From contig OZ012686.1 of the NCBI GenBank assembly GCA_963942565.1, positions 60,110,904 through 60,174,903 on the forward strand: a stretch of 64,000 nucleotides of DNA, read 5' to 3'. A model generated the notes under the pieces. That model saw only the letters and a list, made by a program, of their open reading frames with translations. It was not told the DNA's origin and ran no database searches. Origin of the DNA: Maea johnstoni. Taxonomy: Eukaryota; Annelida; Polychaeta; Spionida; Magelonidae. This document shows, one piece after another, positions 24,961 to 38,054 of the stretch. The translations under genes and the position numbers were made by a program. Position 1 is the stretch's first letter; every line of letters starts with the position of its first letter.

Positions 24961-25439
24961 TAATTGGAAAGAAAGACCAAAATATGCTTTAAGGTAGAAT
25001 TACCTCATGAAAAAAGTGATATTTTCATCATTATCTAACAAGACGTGTTAATCAATTAGATAAAATGTGAGAAAAGTTTAACTGGCTTACATGTACTCTC
25101 AGAAAGGTGTCAATCTCTGGTCAACTTTAGAATATTTAGATATCCAGAAACTATATAAATAACATTATTCATATCTAAGCCCAGGAATATTTTGTTGTTT
25201 GTAAATATGTTACACATATACTCTATTTGAGACTAGCTAGACTGATTGATTACGGTTCCTATATGGTGATGGGTGGCTCTAAGTGTTTTGGTAATGTCAG
25301 AGAATGTCAAGTCAGTGTTGTAAGTGGAGATAAATGGTGAAGGAGAGAGAGAGGTAAAAAGGTAGTTATCAGTGAATGTTACACAAAGTTCATGATGTTA
25401 AGTTGTCTTGCAGGAAGCACATAATAAATCTGTTCCTTA

Positions 25440-25616
25440 ACAGGGCTCGGAATGAAGTTTGGTTTTTTAGGGAACTTGATCACATCTTCAAAAGCTACTT
25501 AAAGGTGTTGTGTATAGAAATTAGTACATCTTTGATCTCCCCTGCAGAAATTTTAGGGAGCCGCAGGAGAATTCAAGGTAGCCCCGGGCTCCTTAGCTCC
25601 TGATTCTGAGCCCTGC
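25440..25616. mobile_element. Possible short hAT-like MITE
   Basis: CAGGGCTCGGAATGA at the left is mirrored by TCTGAGCCCTG at the right. The flanks share CTTAACA (left TCCTTAACA overlapping the end, right TGCTTAACA), but the register of an 8-bp duplication is ambiguous. Confidence 0.5.
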
Positions 25617-26780
25617 TTAACAAACCTCCAAAAATCCTACCACCTATCCTTTTAGCTTGCTACTGAAGCATGCGTGACATTTTTATGGTAAGGAATTGAG
25701 CAATACTTACTGAAAAATTTGTCTGTTTATGATATAGTTGCATTTATGAACCCTATTGAAATAGTATTGGGACATGAAAGGGTTAAGATATGGCATCCAT
25801 GTTATCCACACCACTCCTGAGATAAGATAAGCTGTCACCTTATTGTGCAACTACTTGTAACTCCTATCACGTATCAAAGGACACCGTTAATGTTACTGGA
25901 ACTTCTGTAATGTGTAGAGGGTAAAACAATAAAGCATCTATTGTTATTGAGATACAGGGCTCATCAGTGTGATTTATCAAATATAGTGCTACTTGATCCC
26001 ATGATGTCAAGCTAGCTCAGTGTCACTTCTGAACCATTTTCATCCTGTAGGTATCATCACTATATATTGGTACCTTGGTTGTAATTGATAATGTGAGCCT
26101 CTGTTATAATTCATATATCAAGCCCAAAGTTTTGATTGATATCTTTAGCCCCGAGTTAGCATTGGTATTTTTAGCCTGAAGTTAAAATTTATATTTCAAG
26201 CCTTGGGGTATAATTTATACTTGCCATGGATATGATGATTGAGAGCCGAGCAAATTGTCATACGATAATTGGATGTGAAGACACAGAGCAGATGCATGCA
26301 GGGTCTCTGGGTCTGGACCTGTAGTCTGAGGAAGGCAATTAATCATGGGCAGGACTGCTGTCAGGCATTTTAATTGAATATTCTACAGCTTACAAATGAT
26401 GGACTGCCATAATTAAACACAGGGATTGACCATGGTATCATCTTATGCAATAGAATATAACTGATCATAACACAGTTTACCTACATCCTTCAAAATACTA
26501 TGTTAACAATTTGCATGGTTTGAAGTGTAGGACAAATGAGTATGGAGTTACTTAAGGAAGTAATCCTCCACAGCAATGCTGTAGTGTAGAGGAAAGAATA
26601 CAGAACACGGGCATCGTGTTGGTTTCAGATGAGGAAATCTTTTCTGTAGTGTAGAGGAAAGTGTACAGAACAAGTGTATTGTGTTGCTTTGAGATGTGGA
26701 TATCTGTTCAGGCTGCTCACCTAAGGTGTTTAGTAGATGGGAAGGAAGAAGAATAGCTCTTTAGTAAGGGCTATTCCATT
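25617..26780. other. No gene; 65-bp direct repeat at about 26578-26712
   Basis: CTGTAGTGTAGAGGAAAG recurs twice about 65 bp apart, each followed by a related segment ending near GATGTGGATATCT/GATGAGGAAATCT. Nothing else was recognised. Confidence 0.55.
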
Positions 26781-26789
26781 TGAATATAC

Positions 26790-27640
26790 ATGGGGGGGGG
26801 GGGGGGGGGGGTGGAACGCTCACCTATTAAAAAATCATGGGGAGAGGGGGTCAAGATAAAAAAAAAAATCATTGGGCGAGGGGTCTGTCAAATATTGAAA
26901 AACATGGGGGGGGGGGGGGGGGCTACCTGGCAAAAAAAATAACATCGGCTGTGGGGTATATACTATATATACTGAAAAGTCGCAGGTCGGGTGCCAAGAC
27001 ACTGCCATAAAATGCTGTACACCCTTTCTTGAAAATGAAGCAGGATGTATCCAAAAACTCAAAGAGAGCAAAGACGCTTGCAAATTTCAGTCAATGAAAT
27101 TTAGAGCTGGGGCTCTTTGAGCAAACGTTCGCCTTCATTTCTATATTTGAATACCCAGTCCGCTGTCAACCTGCCATGTTTGTCCTGGCGTTCAGCTCCA
27201 GTACCGGACATACGCTGCCCCGAAATTATGTAAGCAAGTATAATTCCTTCCCCACGAATTAAACCTTCAACCCGAACCTACAAGTGTCTACAGATTCCCG
27301 TGTTTCAGTAATAAAACGTCGGATAAAGCCACCCTGCTCCCTCCTACATCTTGTAGTTGCATCTTCCTCATCTTGGATGGGGGTGTCGAGCATTGAGAAA
27401 AACAAAGGGGATGGGGTGGTGAAAAAAAACTTTGTATGGGGAGGGGGGGGGCTTTAAAAAAAAAACAACATGGGGTATGGGGTTGTGTTTAAAGAAGCAC
27501 ATTGGGTATGGGGTTTTGAAAAAGTAATGAAAATCATTGGTGGGGGGAGGGGGGGGGTTAGATGAAAAAAAAATCATTGCGGGGGGGGGGGTTTACATGA
27601 AAAAAAAAAATCATGGGGGGGGGGGGGGGGGGGGTCTGAA
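26790..27640. repeat. G-tract / A-tract repeat region
   Basis: Irregular units of A-run + ATCATGG/ATCATTGG + G-run occur at 26790-26940 and again at 27400-27640, with G runs up to about 20. The 26945-27365 stretch between them is more complex and unrecognised. Proline-rich minus-strand frames here are artefacts of the G tracts. Confidence 0.8.
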
Positions 27641-27644
27641 ATTG

Positions 27645-28480
27645 TGGGCCACTGAGACTCCTATCTCACTGAGCCACTGAGACTTGTCTATCTCACTGAG
27701 CCTCCTTCATCTCACTGAGCTACTGAGACTCCTCTATCACACCAAGTCACTGAGACTCCTTTATCTCACTGAGACTCCTCTATCTCACTGAGCCACTGAG
27801 ACTCCTATCTCACTGAGCCACTGAGACTCCTCTATCTCACTGAGCCACCGAGACTCCTCTATCTCACTGAGCCACCGAGACTCCTCTATATCTCACTGAG
27901 CCACCGAGACTCCTCTATCTCACTGAGCCACTGAGACTCCTCTATCTCACTGAGCCACCGAGACTCCTCTATCTCACTGAGCCACTGAGACTCCTCTATC
28001 TCACTGAGCCACCGAGACTCCTCTATCTCACTGAGCCACTGNNNNNNNNNNNNNNNNNNNNNNNNNNNNNNNNNNNNNNNNNNNNNNNNNNNNNNNNNNN
28101 NNNNNNNNNNNNNNNNNNNNNNNNNNNNNNNNNNNNNNNNNNNNNNNNNNNNNNNNNNNNNNNNNNNNNNNNNNNNNNNNNNNNNNNNNNNNNNNNNNNN
28201 NNNNNNNNNNNNNNNNNNNNNNNNNNNNNNNNNNNNNNNNNACTTCTATCTCACTGAGCCTCCTCTATCTCACTGAGCCACTGAGACTCCTTTATCTCAC
28301 TGAGCCACTGAGAGTGAGACTCCTCTATCTCACTGAGCCACTGAGACTTCTATCTCACTGAGCCTCCTCTATCTCACTGAGCCACTGAGACTCCTTTATC
28401 TCACTGAGCCACTGAGACTCCTTTATCTCACTCAGCCACCGAGACACCCCTATCTCACCGAGCCACTGAGACTCTTCTAA
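27645..28480. repeat. 27-bp minisatellite interrupted by an assembly gap
   Basis: The unit contains CTCACTGAGCCACYGAGACT followed by CCTCTAT, 27 bp in all, repeated from about 27645 to the gap at 28042 and again from 28242 to about 28480. Because 27 is a multiple of 3, long open frames persist on the minus strand (Ser-Gln-Trp-Leu-Ser-Glu-Ile type repeats) without implying a gene. The true array length is unknown. Confidence 0.93.
28042..28241. other. Assembly gap (200 N)
   Basis: Exactly 200 N, a placeholder size, inside a minisatellite that would defeat assembly. Confidence 0.99.
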
Positions 28481-28489
28481 GACCATTTT

Positions 28490-29250
28490 TACGCCCTTTT
28501 GGTTCTGTTCTCTCATTGATCTCCAGAATGAGACTGACAATGATTGCTCATTAGACTAATAGTGTATAAGCTGATTAGTGAATATTAAACTTGGACTGTC
28601 CTAACCCGAGTAGAATAGTGTATATGGTTCACCATGTATGATTGAGAGCTCATGTCCAACCCTCAGCTGTTTAGCCTACCAGCTAGCAGTCTGTTACTAC
28701 CCTCGGGGGATTCTGACTTGTGGCTTTTTAGAACAAATGTCAACTCTCCATGCCATACTCCTGTGGCACTTGCTGATCATGAATTCTTCCCCCTGCTCCT
28801 CATTGAGTGCGTTATGTGGCTGGTGTAGGGTTAAAGGTATGTGATATCCTATCCCCTTAATGGAGATAGCAGTTCACCATTACCTCATTGATGGCGTAAT
28901 AGATTTCTCACTGAGACAACTCTGTTCCCCTCCCAGCCGGCACCACATGGTCATAATGGACATCAGCCAGGCACCATCAAACATACAGCTCACAGTCCCT
29001 TCTGGAAATCCTATCACCATCAACCTTCCCATATCTGCACTAATTGTGTTAGATGCCTATCAAGGACATGAAGACGACTGGCATACATTTTATCACTACC
29101 AAGTAATGCTGCATAAATAATTAGGCTTATGAGAATTGCTGCTTTCGTTGGTCTTTAAACTTCATTAATCCATTCTTAATCTGTGGATGGTACATGAGGT
29201 ATGTGGTTGAAGATGAAGGAGTATGGTCTTTCAGGATTAACATCTAAGGA
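28490..29250. other. No gene recognised
   Basis: A plus-strand frame at 28860-29120 (86 codons) has no recognised motif and no splice support. Confidence 0.5.
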
Positions 29251-29256
29251 TTTTCC

Positions 29257-29320
29257 AGGAAGTTCAGACTGTTGGTGATCAGTCGACCAGTAGACAAAAC
29301 CTGCCATCTGTATCAACAGT

Positions 29321-29414
<94 letters not shown>

Positions 29415-29545
29415 GTTCAGACTGTTGGTGATCAGTCGACCAGTAGACAAAACCTGCCATCTGTATCAACAGTGAGTCGAGGTTTTGAGGAATTTAACCT
29501 ATATTTCAAGAATGAATGAGAGAGAGAGAGAGAGAGAGAAATTTG
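29257..29545. repeat. (GA)n microsatellite between 65-bp direct repeats
   Basis: GGAAGTTCAGACTGTTGGTG through CTGTATCAACAGTGAG occurs at about 29258-29323 and is repeated almost without change at about 29411-29476. The (GA)n tract lies exactly between them, and a shorter GA tract follows at 29518-29540. Confidence 0.92.
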
Positions 29546-30369
29546 GTCAGAGTGGAGCACTGCTATTATTCAGATTGCTTCCAGCCTAACTAGTTAAATC
29601 CTGGGCAGATAGTCGTGCTGGCTAAGTATAAGTTATGGATAAATTGCTTGATTCTGGTTTATTGCTTCACATCTTCTTTTTTCCCATTTGGATGAACTCC
29701 TGAACTGTGTTGAGCATATGTGTTTTCAGGCTCTTGTAGTCCTGTCCCCTGCTATCATTTAGTATTCTGATGGAAGGCTTTGGTAATTGGAAAATTTATG
29801 GAGCTTTTTCAAGTTGTGTTCATGGAGGGCCAAGGATAGGTCCTAGCACTGAGTCTTAATTCACAGTGGCTGACACATGAGAGAGAATTATATTTAGTAA
29901 CAACATATGCCACACAGAATGTTAGATGTAGCTGCAGCGTGGTGTTCCGCTGTTTTTTCTGTGGTTTGGGGAACAGTCTTCTTCTCCTTGGGTTGATAAT
30001 GTGATTAGTCTTGAGGGTCTCTGATGCAGATGCTACTTGTGAGGAGTTCACCAAATTAGGCTGCTGGAGGAGAGGTCCATGGAAACGCATCCCTGCTGCA
30101 TTCTATCTCCACAGGCCTTCTCAGCAGGGAGGAGCAGCATGCATGTTGCTACTTTCTAATATTGGTTACTTTTTCAAGTCTTGACCTTCACCTAGACTTG
30201 TTGCGGCTCAGGAACCAAAGTGATTTAATAAATTTCAGTTAACACTAACCCTAGCAGGCCCGATGACATATTTGGTATTGTTGGATTGTTGGACCCTGTA
30301 CCCTTGAAGCGATTATATTAGCAATGAATGGTAAGCAGAACAGTGACGGATCCTTCTACCCACCCCCTT

Positions 30370-30403
<34 letters not shown>

Positions 30404-31038
30404 GGAAGAGAAGGCAGGAGTGTGACTTTGGACGGGCACCCCAATGAGGCAGCTCACCTGATTGATTAGCATAACCTAAATACATCCATGGATAAATGGC
30501 TGGATCTGCCCTGGACTTCCCTTCACTTTTCATGCCTTATTCAGCACCTCATTCATTTACAATACTTATGTACTTGTTTTAAACCTTTAATTACTACTTA
30601 ATATTGTGATGATAATTGGGTGATGCCCACATGCCAGATCTTTCAATTAAGGCCAGTAGGTCTTCTATTATGATACCTTTTCACAGATAATGGGTGAAAC
30701 CACAAACTAAGAATATACTTCTCAGACAATAGCTCCCTAGACACAAGCAAACCAATTATCTTTCATGGGCATTAGCACCTGTAATAGTGTTTAGCCATGC
30801 ATGGGTTCCTGTCTAACAATAACAGTGCCGGCTGTAGTACAGGCTTGTGGTGATGGTAACCTTACCTAACATGTTTAGCTAGCCAAATAACCAGGCTACA
30901 GGATCAGGCAGGCAATCTGGCCTCAATCATTTCATCCAGGCCTCCTCTCCCATTTCCACAGAGCTCACGTGGTTGTCCATTTAACCCAATCTAGCTAAAA
31001 TTCTATTTGAAAAGTTGTCTGTATGTTATGATACATGT
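29546..31038. other. No gene; (GAT)n tract at 30369-30402
   Basis: A pure GAT trinucleotide run is the only structured feature. Remaining frames are short and unrecognised. Confidence 0.5.
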
Positions 31039-31046
31039 ATATTAAA

Positions 31047-31510
31047 TAGGGATGGGGACTGGGGACCGGTTCATATGTGATACCGGCCTGAGCATTGCGG
31101 TTAACCAGTCAAAAACCGGACCTCCCTCTATACGGTTCGGTTTTCTATGCATGCACAGGGTTCCTGGAGGCGTAGTAAAACTGTCAGCACCTACCTCCTC
31201 GCTGGCCTCACAATGTCTGCCAAGCACGACGATCAAACAGCCATTAAAAAATCTCTCAAGTCTGGTACCCTGCCCACTTTCACTATGCTCAGAAGCCTTC
31301 TGAGCGTAGAGAAAGTGGCCAGGGAGCTAGTATATAGGAACTTTCCAGAACTTTCCAGTTCAGGCAAGTTCAGCCACGCATTCCATAATTTCCATTGCAT
31401 AGTTTCGTATCCAAGAAATGTCATTAATATTTTTACCGTTTAGGAAACCGTGATAAAACCGAACCGAGAACTGAACTGAACCGTAGAATTCTCAACGATC
31501 CCCATCCCTA
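31047..31510. mobile_element. Non-autonomous hAT-type MITE, family A, copy 2
   Basis: The 464-bp unit has perfect 12-bp ends TAGGGATGGGGA / TCCCCATCCCTA and a perfect 8-bp target duplication ATATTAAA (31039-31046 and 31511-31518). It aligns along its whole length, in the same orientation, with 15-458. Confidence 0.93.
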
Positions 31511-31518
31511 ATATTAAA

Positions 31519-32900
31519 CTAACTTTAAGTATTGATTTGCAAAATGTTTTAAATGGAGTAGTGGCTGGTGTTGTGAGTTATATTTGTGAAGTATTCTCCC
31601 ATTGCTGATGTATAGTCTAGCTGGTTTGGGGATGAAAGTGTTAGAGTTGTGATAATGTGGCTTTTCAACTTCCTAAGGTCAGTAAAATATCAGGGGGATA
31701 TTGGATTATTTCTTTAAAGTTCATTTTTTTCATCACTTGTGGTATTTCTTCTATGGTTAACCTATTGATTCTTGCAGCAGCCAAAAAAGATAAGACGTCT
31801 TGGTCACATAGATCTATCTATAGAAAGCAGTTTCTGAAAAATGTTTGAAGATACGACTTGAAATGGAACTGTTGGTATAAATTGGTGAAACCTTTTCTAA
31901 GTTAGTTTGCCACAGTCCAGTTGTAAGACACGTATCACTGTCAGGGCTGCGAATCTGGACGATTGGGCAAATATGGCGCTGGCACCTTTTATCAGAATGT
32001 TTCTTATGTTTGTTACATCAACTACAATGAGTCCTTGCATTTATATTTGTTCTGCCTGGTAAATGCCCCCTTCATGTCACCAGATTGTGTGTTCCACTTG
32101 CTGGCAAACAGTTCTATTGCATTTAGATAGTGACTTGTAAGTAAATTGCTTGTAATCTTAACCCAAAAGCTGTTTGACTTAAGTCTACACTCACAATTCC
32201 TTCAAGTGACGTGGTTACCACTTCTATTATCTGACCACCCTTGAAATTGATCAAACACATTAAAGAAGGAAAACTAAAGGAAAAATGACTTCTGATGTTG
32301 GCATCCTTGAGTCAGCCTGTTACCTGTGAAATTAGATGTGACTTCAGAGATTAAAGTTTGGAAGGGATTAGTATCAAATATATAGTGTTTGAACAAATAG
32401 TGCATTGCCACTCTATATACATGCATCAGGGCTCGCCACTTATGGTGAACCGCTGGCCCCAGGCCAGTAAAAGTTCCAAAAAAGGGCTTCTGGCCAGTAA
32501 AAACCGACCTCAACTGGTCCTACAGGTAACATTTTCAAAATGATCAAGAATAATAGTTTCAGGGGATATTTATTATTTAAGAATTATTACAAAATTTTGC
32601 TTTATGTCGAAGTAGAAACTTACACCCCAACACGAATGCAAAAACAATGCATATAACTGCACACTGCACAGGAATACTGCATCTGCCCCTGTGTGAACAG
32701 TTAAGATATCTGAAGCATGGCAAATTTCTAAGCAACTAAAGATACGCTGCCAATGAATACTCAATCAGCTCCTACCAGGGGAGGAACGTTTAAGAAATCA
32801 TGCTGTGGATTTATCGTAGTGGCATGCCTATGGAATAGTCCTGCTAACTTTGCTATTGCTTGGTAATGAAGGGGCCTGGCAGCAGGAAATAGCTGGCTGT
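31519..32900. other. No gene; possible hAT fragment near 32428
   Basis: CAGGGCTCGCCACTTATGG at about 32427 resembles the left end of a hAT-type element with GGCCAGTAAAA repeats after it, but no matching right end was found. Confidence 0.4.
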
Positions 32901-32905
32901 CTCGC

Positions 32906-33385
32906 AGCTATGAAATATCTGGAGTTATTGCTGCTAAATGGGGACCGCCTGATGGCTGGATCACGTTACCCTCCTTCAGGGTCTAACATATTGAGGTACT
33001 GTAAGAGCTATGAAATATCTGGAGTTATTGCTGCTAAATGGGGACCGCCTGATGGCTGGATCACGTTACCCTCCTTCAGGGACCAACATATTGAGGTACT
33101 GTAGGAGTGATGAATGGAAAGTCACTGAGTTAACCCCTTCCTCCCTCATGTTACCCTCATGCAGGGATGGCAGGGTCCTACATATTGAGGTACTATAAGA
33201 GTGATGAATGAAACGTCACTGAGTTAACCCCTTCCTCCCTCATGTTACCCTCATTCAGGGATGGCAGGGTGCTACATATTGAGGTACTATAAGAGTTATG
33301 AATGGAAAGTCACTGAATTAACCCTTTCCTGCCTCCCATAGCCAAAAACATCCTGACTAATATTTTGTACTATTTTTTATGACCA
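32906..33385. repeat. Compound 100-bp and 94-bp tandem repeats
   Basis: AGCTATGAAATATCTGGAGT recurs at 32906 and 33006 (100 bp). The following units start GAGTGATGAATG at 33105 and 33199 and GAGTTATGAATG at 33293 (94 bp). Both unit types share ACATATTGAGGTACT, so one probably arose from the other. Confidence 0.9.
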
Positions 33386-33820
33386 AAGTATATTTCATCA
33401 AACATTGAAGTAGAAATGCTAATCTGAATCTGACCCAAAACTTGCCTTTATATAATAGTTCATTGATTCAATGTTTATTTTATGGTTTATATGTTTATTT
33501 AAACTAGCGTTGTTTGATTAGTCGATATTTATGGCAGATCCAGGAATGGATGGGTGACTTCTAGGTTTTATTTTCTTTTACTTTCAGTGAGTTCTGTTTC
33601 TGTAACAATACACTTTGCACTAATAATTTCATCCCAAGTAGATGTTATTGCTGCTAAACCTCCACCTTGCTGCCTGCCTGGGTTTCCCATCTGTTATTGT
33701 TATATGGGTTGCCATCGAGTACCAGTAGCTATGTAGTATATTTACAGGTCTGTAACGTCCTGTAATGCTCGCCATTACTTGTGTCAACACTGATGAGGGA
33801 TGGACATTCCTAGCAAGACC

Positions 33821-33925
33821 CTGACCCCATACCCCCTCTAACTAACATGGGGACAGCTTTTATAGCTAGAGAGAACCTGACCCCATACCCCCTCTAACTA
33901 ACATAGGGACAGCTTTACTATATAT
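33821..33925. repeat. 56-bp tandem duplication
   Basis: CTGACCCCATACCCCCTCTA at 33821 recurs at 33877, followed in both by ACTAACAT and GGGACAGCTTT. Confidence 0.85.
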
Positions 33926-35045
33926 AGTGAGTGAGTGAGTAGTAGCCTGGGTTAATTAGATAATCAAGAATTGTAAGGTCAGTCAATTCATGTATACACT
34001 TATACAGCAATGGTTCTCATATAATTTATGATTTACTCTTGGAAGATATGTAAGGTGCTCTTATCATGCTTATTATTGTTGTAGGAAAGGTTTTAGAATG
34101 CAAAGAGAAATCATGTCTTTTCTCTTAACAGCTTAAGAGAAATTTAAAAAAAAACTGAATACATGCATCTAGGAGGACCACCGGTTCCTGCATTGAAGAA
34201 CTTTTCTCTCAACTTTCCTTAGTTCAATTTATCACTACGAGAATTACTTCAGGAATGGCATCTGTTCACTAATGTCTCATAGGGCTACATAGGAATCCTA
34301 CGCTGAAAATACCTCTGCCTTTCAAGAGCATTCTTTGTGCTTATTTATAGAAAAACATAGCAGTGGCAGATATGCCAAACTGAGCCTATGGTAAACAAAT
34401 GGAGTAGCCATTAAGTAATAAATAAAGTTCCATAGATCTTTAGATCTCTAGCACCTACTGGCTTGATTGATCACTATATAAAGAGTTATGCGGGCTAGGG
34501 GTAAAGGCTCTTGACACTTACTGGACCTACTCAAATTTCCACTGCCCTGGCATTACATGTAACATTTGAAGTTATCAAGTAGGTACAGGGACATCAGTGG
34601 GCTATTAGCTCTTACTAAGTATTGTTTTTCAGTAGGTACAGGGATACGGTGGGCTATTATTGTATTGTTTACAAGTTCTAACAAGAACATGAAAAGCGTA
34701 AGAAGGTATATTGGCCATGAATCTTCTCAGTCATGTCTGTCATGTTATGATTTGTGAGGTTTCCCTGGGAGTCATCAGACCATATCACTGGCAGGGTTCG
34801 ATATCAAAGTGTCCAGTCATGCAGACCTACAGGTATTCCCATGCCTGTCTGACCATACATAGTCAGCTTAGGACATACAGGTATTTCCATGCCTGTCTGA
34901 CCATGTACATACACGTTCAATAAGTACTCGGGATTAATGTGATTCTATTCCTATTAGATACCTTTCTCAATTGTCTACCATGAGCTCACTTCAACCCAAG
35001 TTTATTTTTGTTTCACAAGGGTCAGGTTTCGGTTAAAAACCTGCA
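33926..35045. other. No gene; one short tandem duplication
   Basis: ACAGGTATT(T)CCATGCCTGTCTGACCAT-type sequence occurs twice in about 34828-34907. No coding sequence was recognised. Confidence 0.5.
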
Positions 35046-35708
35046 AGACTCCTAATTGCCAAGCCTCACTCAAGATATCATAGCCCTATAGCTAAGCTTA
35101 ATCTGCACAGTCCAACTGTAGTCCAACTGTAGTCCTGTCCCGAAAAACAAATCTCAAGTTGCAAGCAATGTTTTTTACTGTTAAATTTCATTTTGAAACT
35201 GCACTAAAGGATATGTCAAGTTATGTTCTTCACCTGCTCATATTTTGATATTCCTCTGAGCATAATCTTAAAATGCCACTTTTCTTATAGTCAGCAGGGC
35301 TACAATGACAATGTTGTTATAGCCCCACACAATTTTTTGTAGCCTCTGGCTATGGGGCCAGTGGTTAGCTCGATTGAAGTTGAGCGAAAGCTGCATCCGA
35401 CACCACAGGATAGAATAGGATGAGACCTGTGTATATCCATGCTCATATGGTCAGCTGAAAGCAGAGTGGTCAGCCAGTGGTCAAGAAGGCTGCCAGGTTG
35501 CTAAGAAGTATTAGGTCAGGTTCTGGATGGATGAGGATGAAGGGCTTACATAAGAGGTGTTACTGAATGTATGTTACAGTGGCCCACTTAGCAGGGGTCC
35601 CCCACTACTGGGATTAACTGCCCCCATCTGAGCACCACTGGCATTCCTGCCCAGCACAGGTGTCAGAGGTATGTAAGTCATACATTCTGAGTGATTGGCA
35701 AACAACTT

Positions 35709-35900
35709 TAAGCCCTTCATGTGTACAAGTATGTAATACTTACTAAGTATTACATCGGGGAAACTAGGTCTACCATTACACATGCACAAGAATTATAACT
35801 TCAGCATTAAGCCCTTCATGTGTACAGGTATGTAATACTAGCGTATTACATCAGGAAACTAGGTCTACCACTACAAGTGCTCAAGTAACTACCTGGAGTT
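35709..35900. repeat. Two tandem units each with a near-perfect palindrome
   Basis: AAGCCCTTCATGTGTACA starts both units, about 100 bp apart. The first holds ATGTAATACTTA-C-TAAGTATTACAT (35731-35755), the second ATGTAATAC-TAGC-GTATTACAT (35830-35851). In the other copy of the block the first loop is longer (CTAT). Confidence 0.88.
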
Positions 35901-37698
35901 CCCCCATGGCCCATTCACACTTCAGCCTTAAGGGCTAGTGAAAAATCCTGAGAGTTGGGGGGGGGGGGGGTGTTAGAGTTGGTAGATAGAAACCAATGAA
36001 CCATTCATCTCAAGACCTGCTGAAAATACACAGACTTCAGAGGGATCTTTCCAATGAAAACCATCTTTCAGAAAATAATGAAAGCAGAGTTGTTTATCCC
36101 ATCGATGAACTCCTCTTCAAGCGCAATATTGTGTGCAGTTATTCTTTATTCCCAAGTGCAGTTCACAGTATTTCACTTTCATGAACTCATCTTCAAAGGT
36201 TGCACTGGGTATGAATTTATTTAAATGTTTCCGTAGACCAAGTATACATAAAGGGGCTGACAATGTTAAAAGGGTATAGTGGCCTCATAGGGAGAGTAAC
36301 TTCGAGAAACTACTTCCACAACTTGGTTTTAAACCAGCCTTAATTCAAATTACTGAAATGATTGCTATCATATGAATGAATAATCCACAAGTCTTATTTG
36401 ATTTGTGATTAAAAAGTGAACTTCCAGCTTTTATCTTTTATGCTTGTTTTCTCGTCAGAAATAAGGAAACACGTAATGGGATTAGGTGGAATGAGGTTTG
36501 AATTGAAACTCTATTTATAAAACCATGGAATAAAATCAGTGTGGGAAAATAAATGGTTCATTCTCTGTTTATTCCAAATGTGGATTGAAACTTACAAAAA
36601 CTATGAACTTTAACTTTTTATTTAAGCATGTGCTAGTTAGGAACAGTATGGGAAACACCAGCCCAGTCCAGCAAGCTTATCTTGGCCGTGGCAGTTTCCT
36701 ATTTCCCATTGTGTTATCAGCTGTCACTGGTCCTCGACCTGGACTGGTGAGATAATATCTACACCACTACTAGCCTAGATTTCTATATGTCATGTGTATT
36801 TTTCTGTTATGTTTTTTCTGTTACCAAGCACCAAATATACTAGGTGGCCATAGTGGTCAATTAAGTTTACATTTATCTCACCAGGATTCAGTTTGAATAA
36901 GGCTAACTGACCTCAGATCTTTTAAGTCTAGACTCTAAATCCTCTAGAGATTGAAGGATCAGGTGATGCCATCTTTCTACCATACCTGGTACTACACCAC
37001 ACTGCTTGGTCAGCACAGGAGGGGATGTCAACTTTTTAGGACTAGGAACCTAGTCTAGTACACCACCCGTGACCATCCAAGAGGACACAACTGTGCATTT
37101 TAGCTAAATGTGATGATATATATTAAATGACAATCCCTCTAACCTGCAGGTGAAATACTTTAAATAGGGAGTAAACATGGTTTGGGAAAGAGTATCAATT
37201 GCTATCTTAATATATATGTAATAATGTCTTCCTACAGAGGTACATGTATAGACACTTTTCTATTTTGGACTACTAGTTCCATAGTCATAGAGCTGAAGGA
37301 TGGCTGTTCAGCTCAGGCCAGTAGAGAGGGCAGGTTCATCAGAATCACTTACTGCAGTAATTGATGGCTGGAACCCTCAGAGTCCGGTTAATCACCAGCT
37401 GATTGGATCAGGGGGGATTCTGGCATGTGGCTCGTGCCAAGCTCCTTATTGATACCCAATACTATATCACCACAACCACAGGCACTGTGTGGTCACTATT
37501 GATTTACTATTGATTTCTCACATTTATGGCCTATGTAACTGATTTACTTTACAGGATGTGGGGTCGCAGTTAGTGCCCCCTAGATGCTGTACTTGGTCAC
37601 CAGGTTGCCTCTGTATAGCCAGCCTCCCTGGCCTGAATCTGGCCGTAGTGTGGAAATGGATCCATGCTATCATGGGCAGACTGTGCTGCTGTATGATA

Positions 37699-37927
37699 GG
37701 CCTAAAAATGTTGTTTGTTTTTTGTAAAAATCCCCAACCTTATATTTTTTATCTGCCCTTCCAACTCCCAAACAACATACATGCTGGATAAGAATATTGC
37801 ACCACAACTACAGCTGCCATATTATGATAAAACTTTTTTTTCTAAATACCCCCCCCCCCCCCAAAAAAAAAAAGATAAAGAAAAAATAATAGTAATGATA
37901 ATAATAATAATAATAATTTTAGTAATG

Positions 37928-37962
<35 letters not shown>

Positions 37963-38054
37963 AATGATAATGATAATAATAATGGTAATTATAATAAATT
38001 AATAAATGAATAAAAAAAAACTTCCTACCTAATCAATTTCTTTGAACCTACAGT
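37699..38054. mobile_element. Diverged relative of the 24717-24960 MITE, copy 1
   Basis: Begins TAGGCCTAAAAATGTTGTTT and shares TCTGCCCTTCCAACTCCCAA with the intact MITE. The interior has expanded into C-run, A-run and (ATA/ATG)n microsatellite. The right inverted repeat is lost. The matching copy is at 61212-61600. Confidence 0.65.

Noticed and set aside
28355-28540. Minus-strand frame with SQWLSEIKE-type repeats
   Set aside because: Translation of a 27-bp minisatellite; unit length divisible by three keeps it open.
32427-32530. CAGGGCTCGCC..GGCCAGTAAAA as a complete hAT element
   Set aside because: No matching right end or 8-bp duplication found; noted only as a possible fragment.
35996-36184. 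62-codon frame identical in both block copies (also 59628-59816)
   Set aside because: Surrounding non-coding DNA is equally conserved between the copies, so identity is no evidence of coding; no motif recognised.
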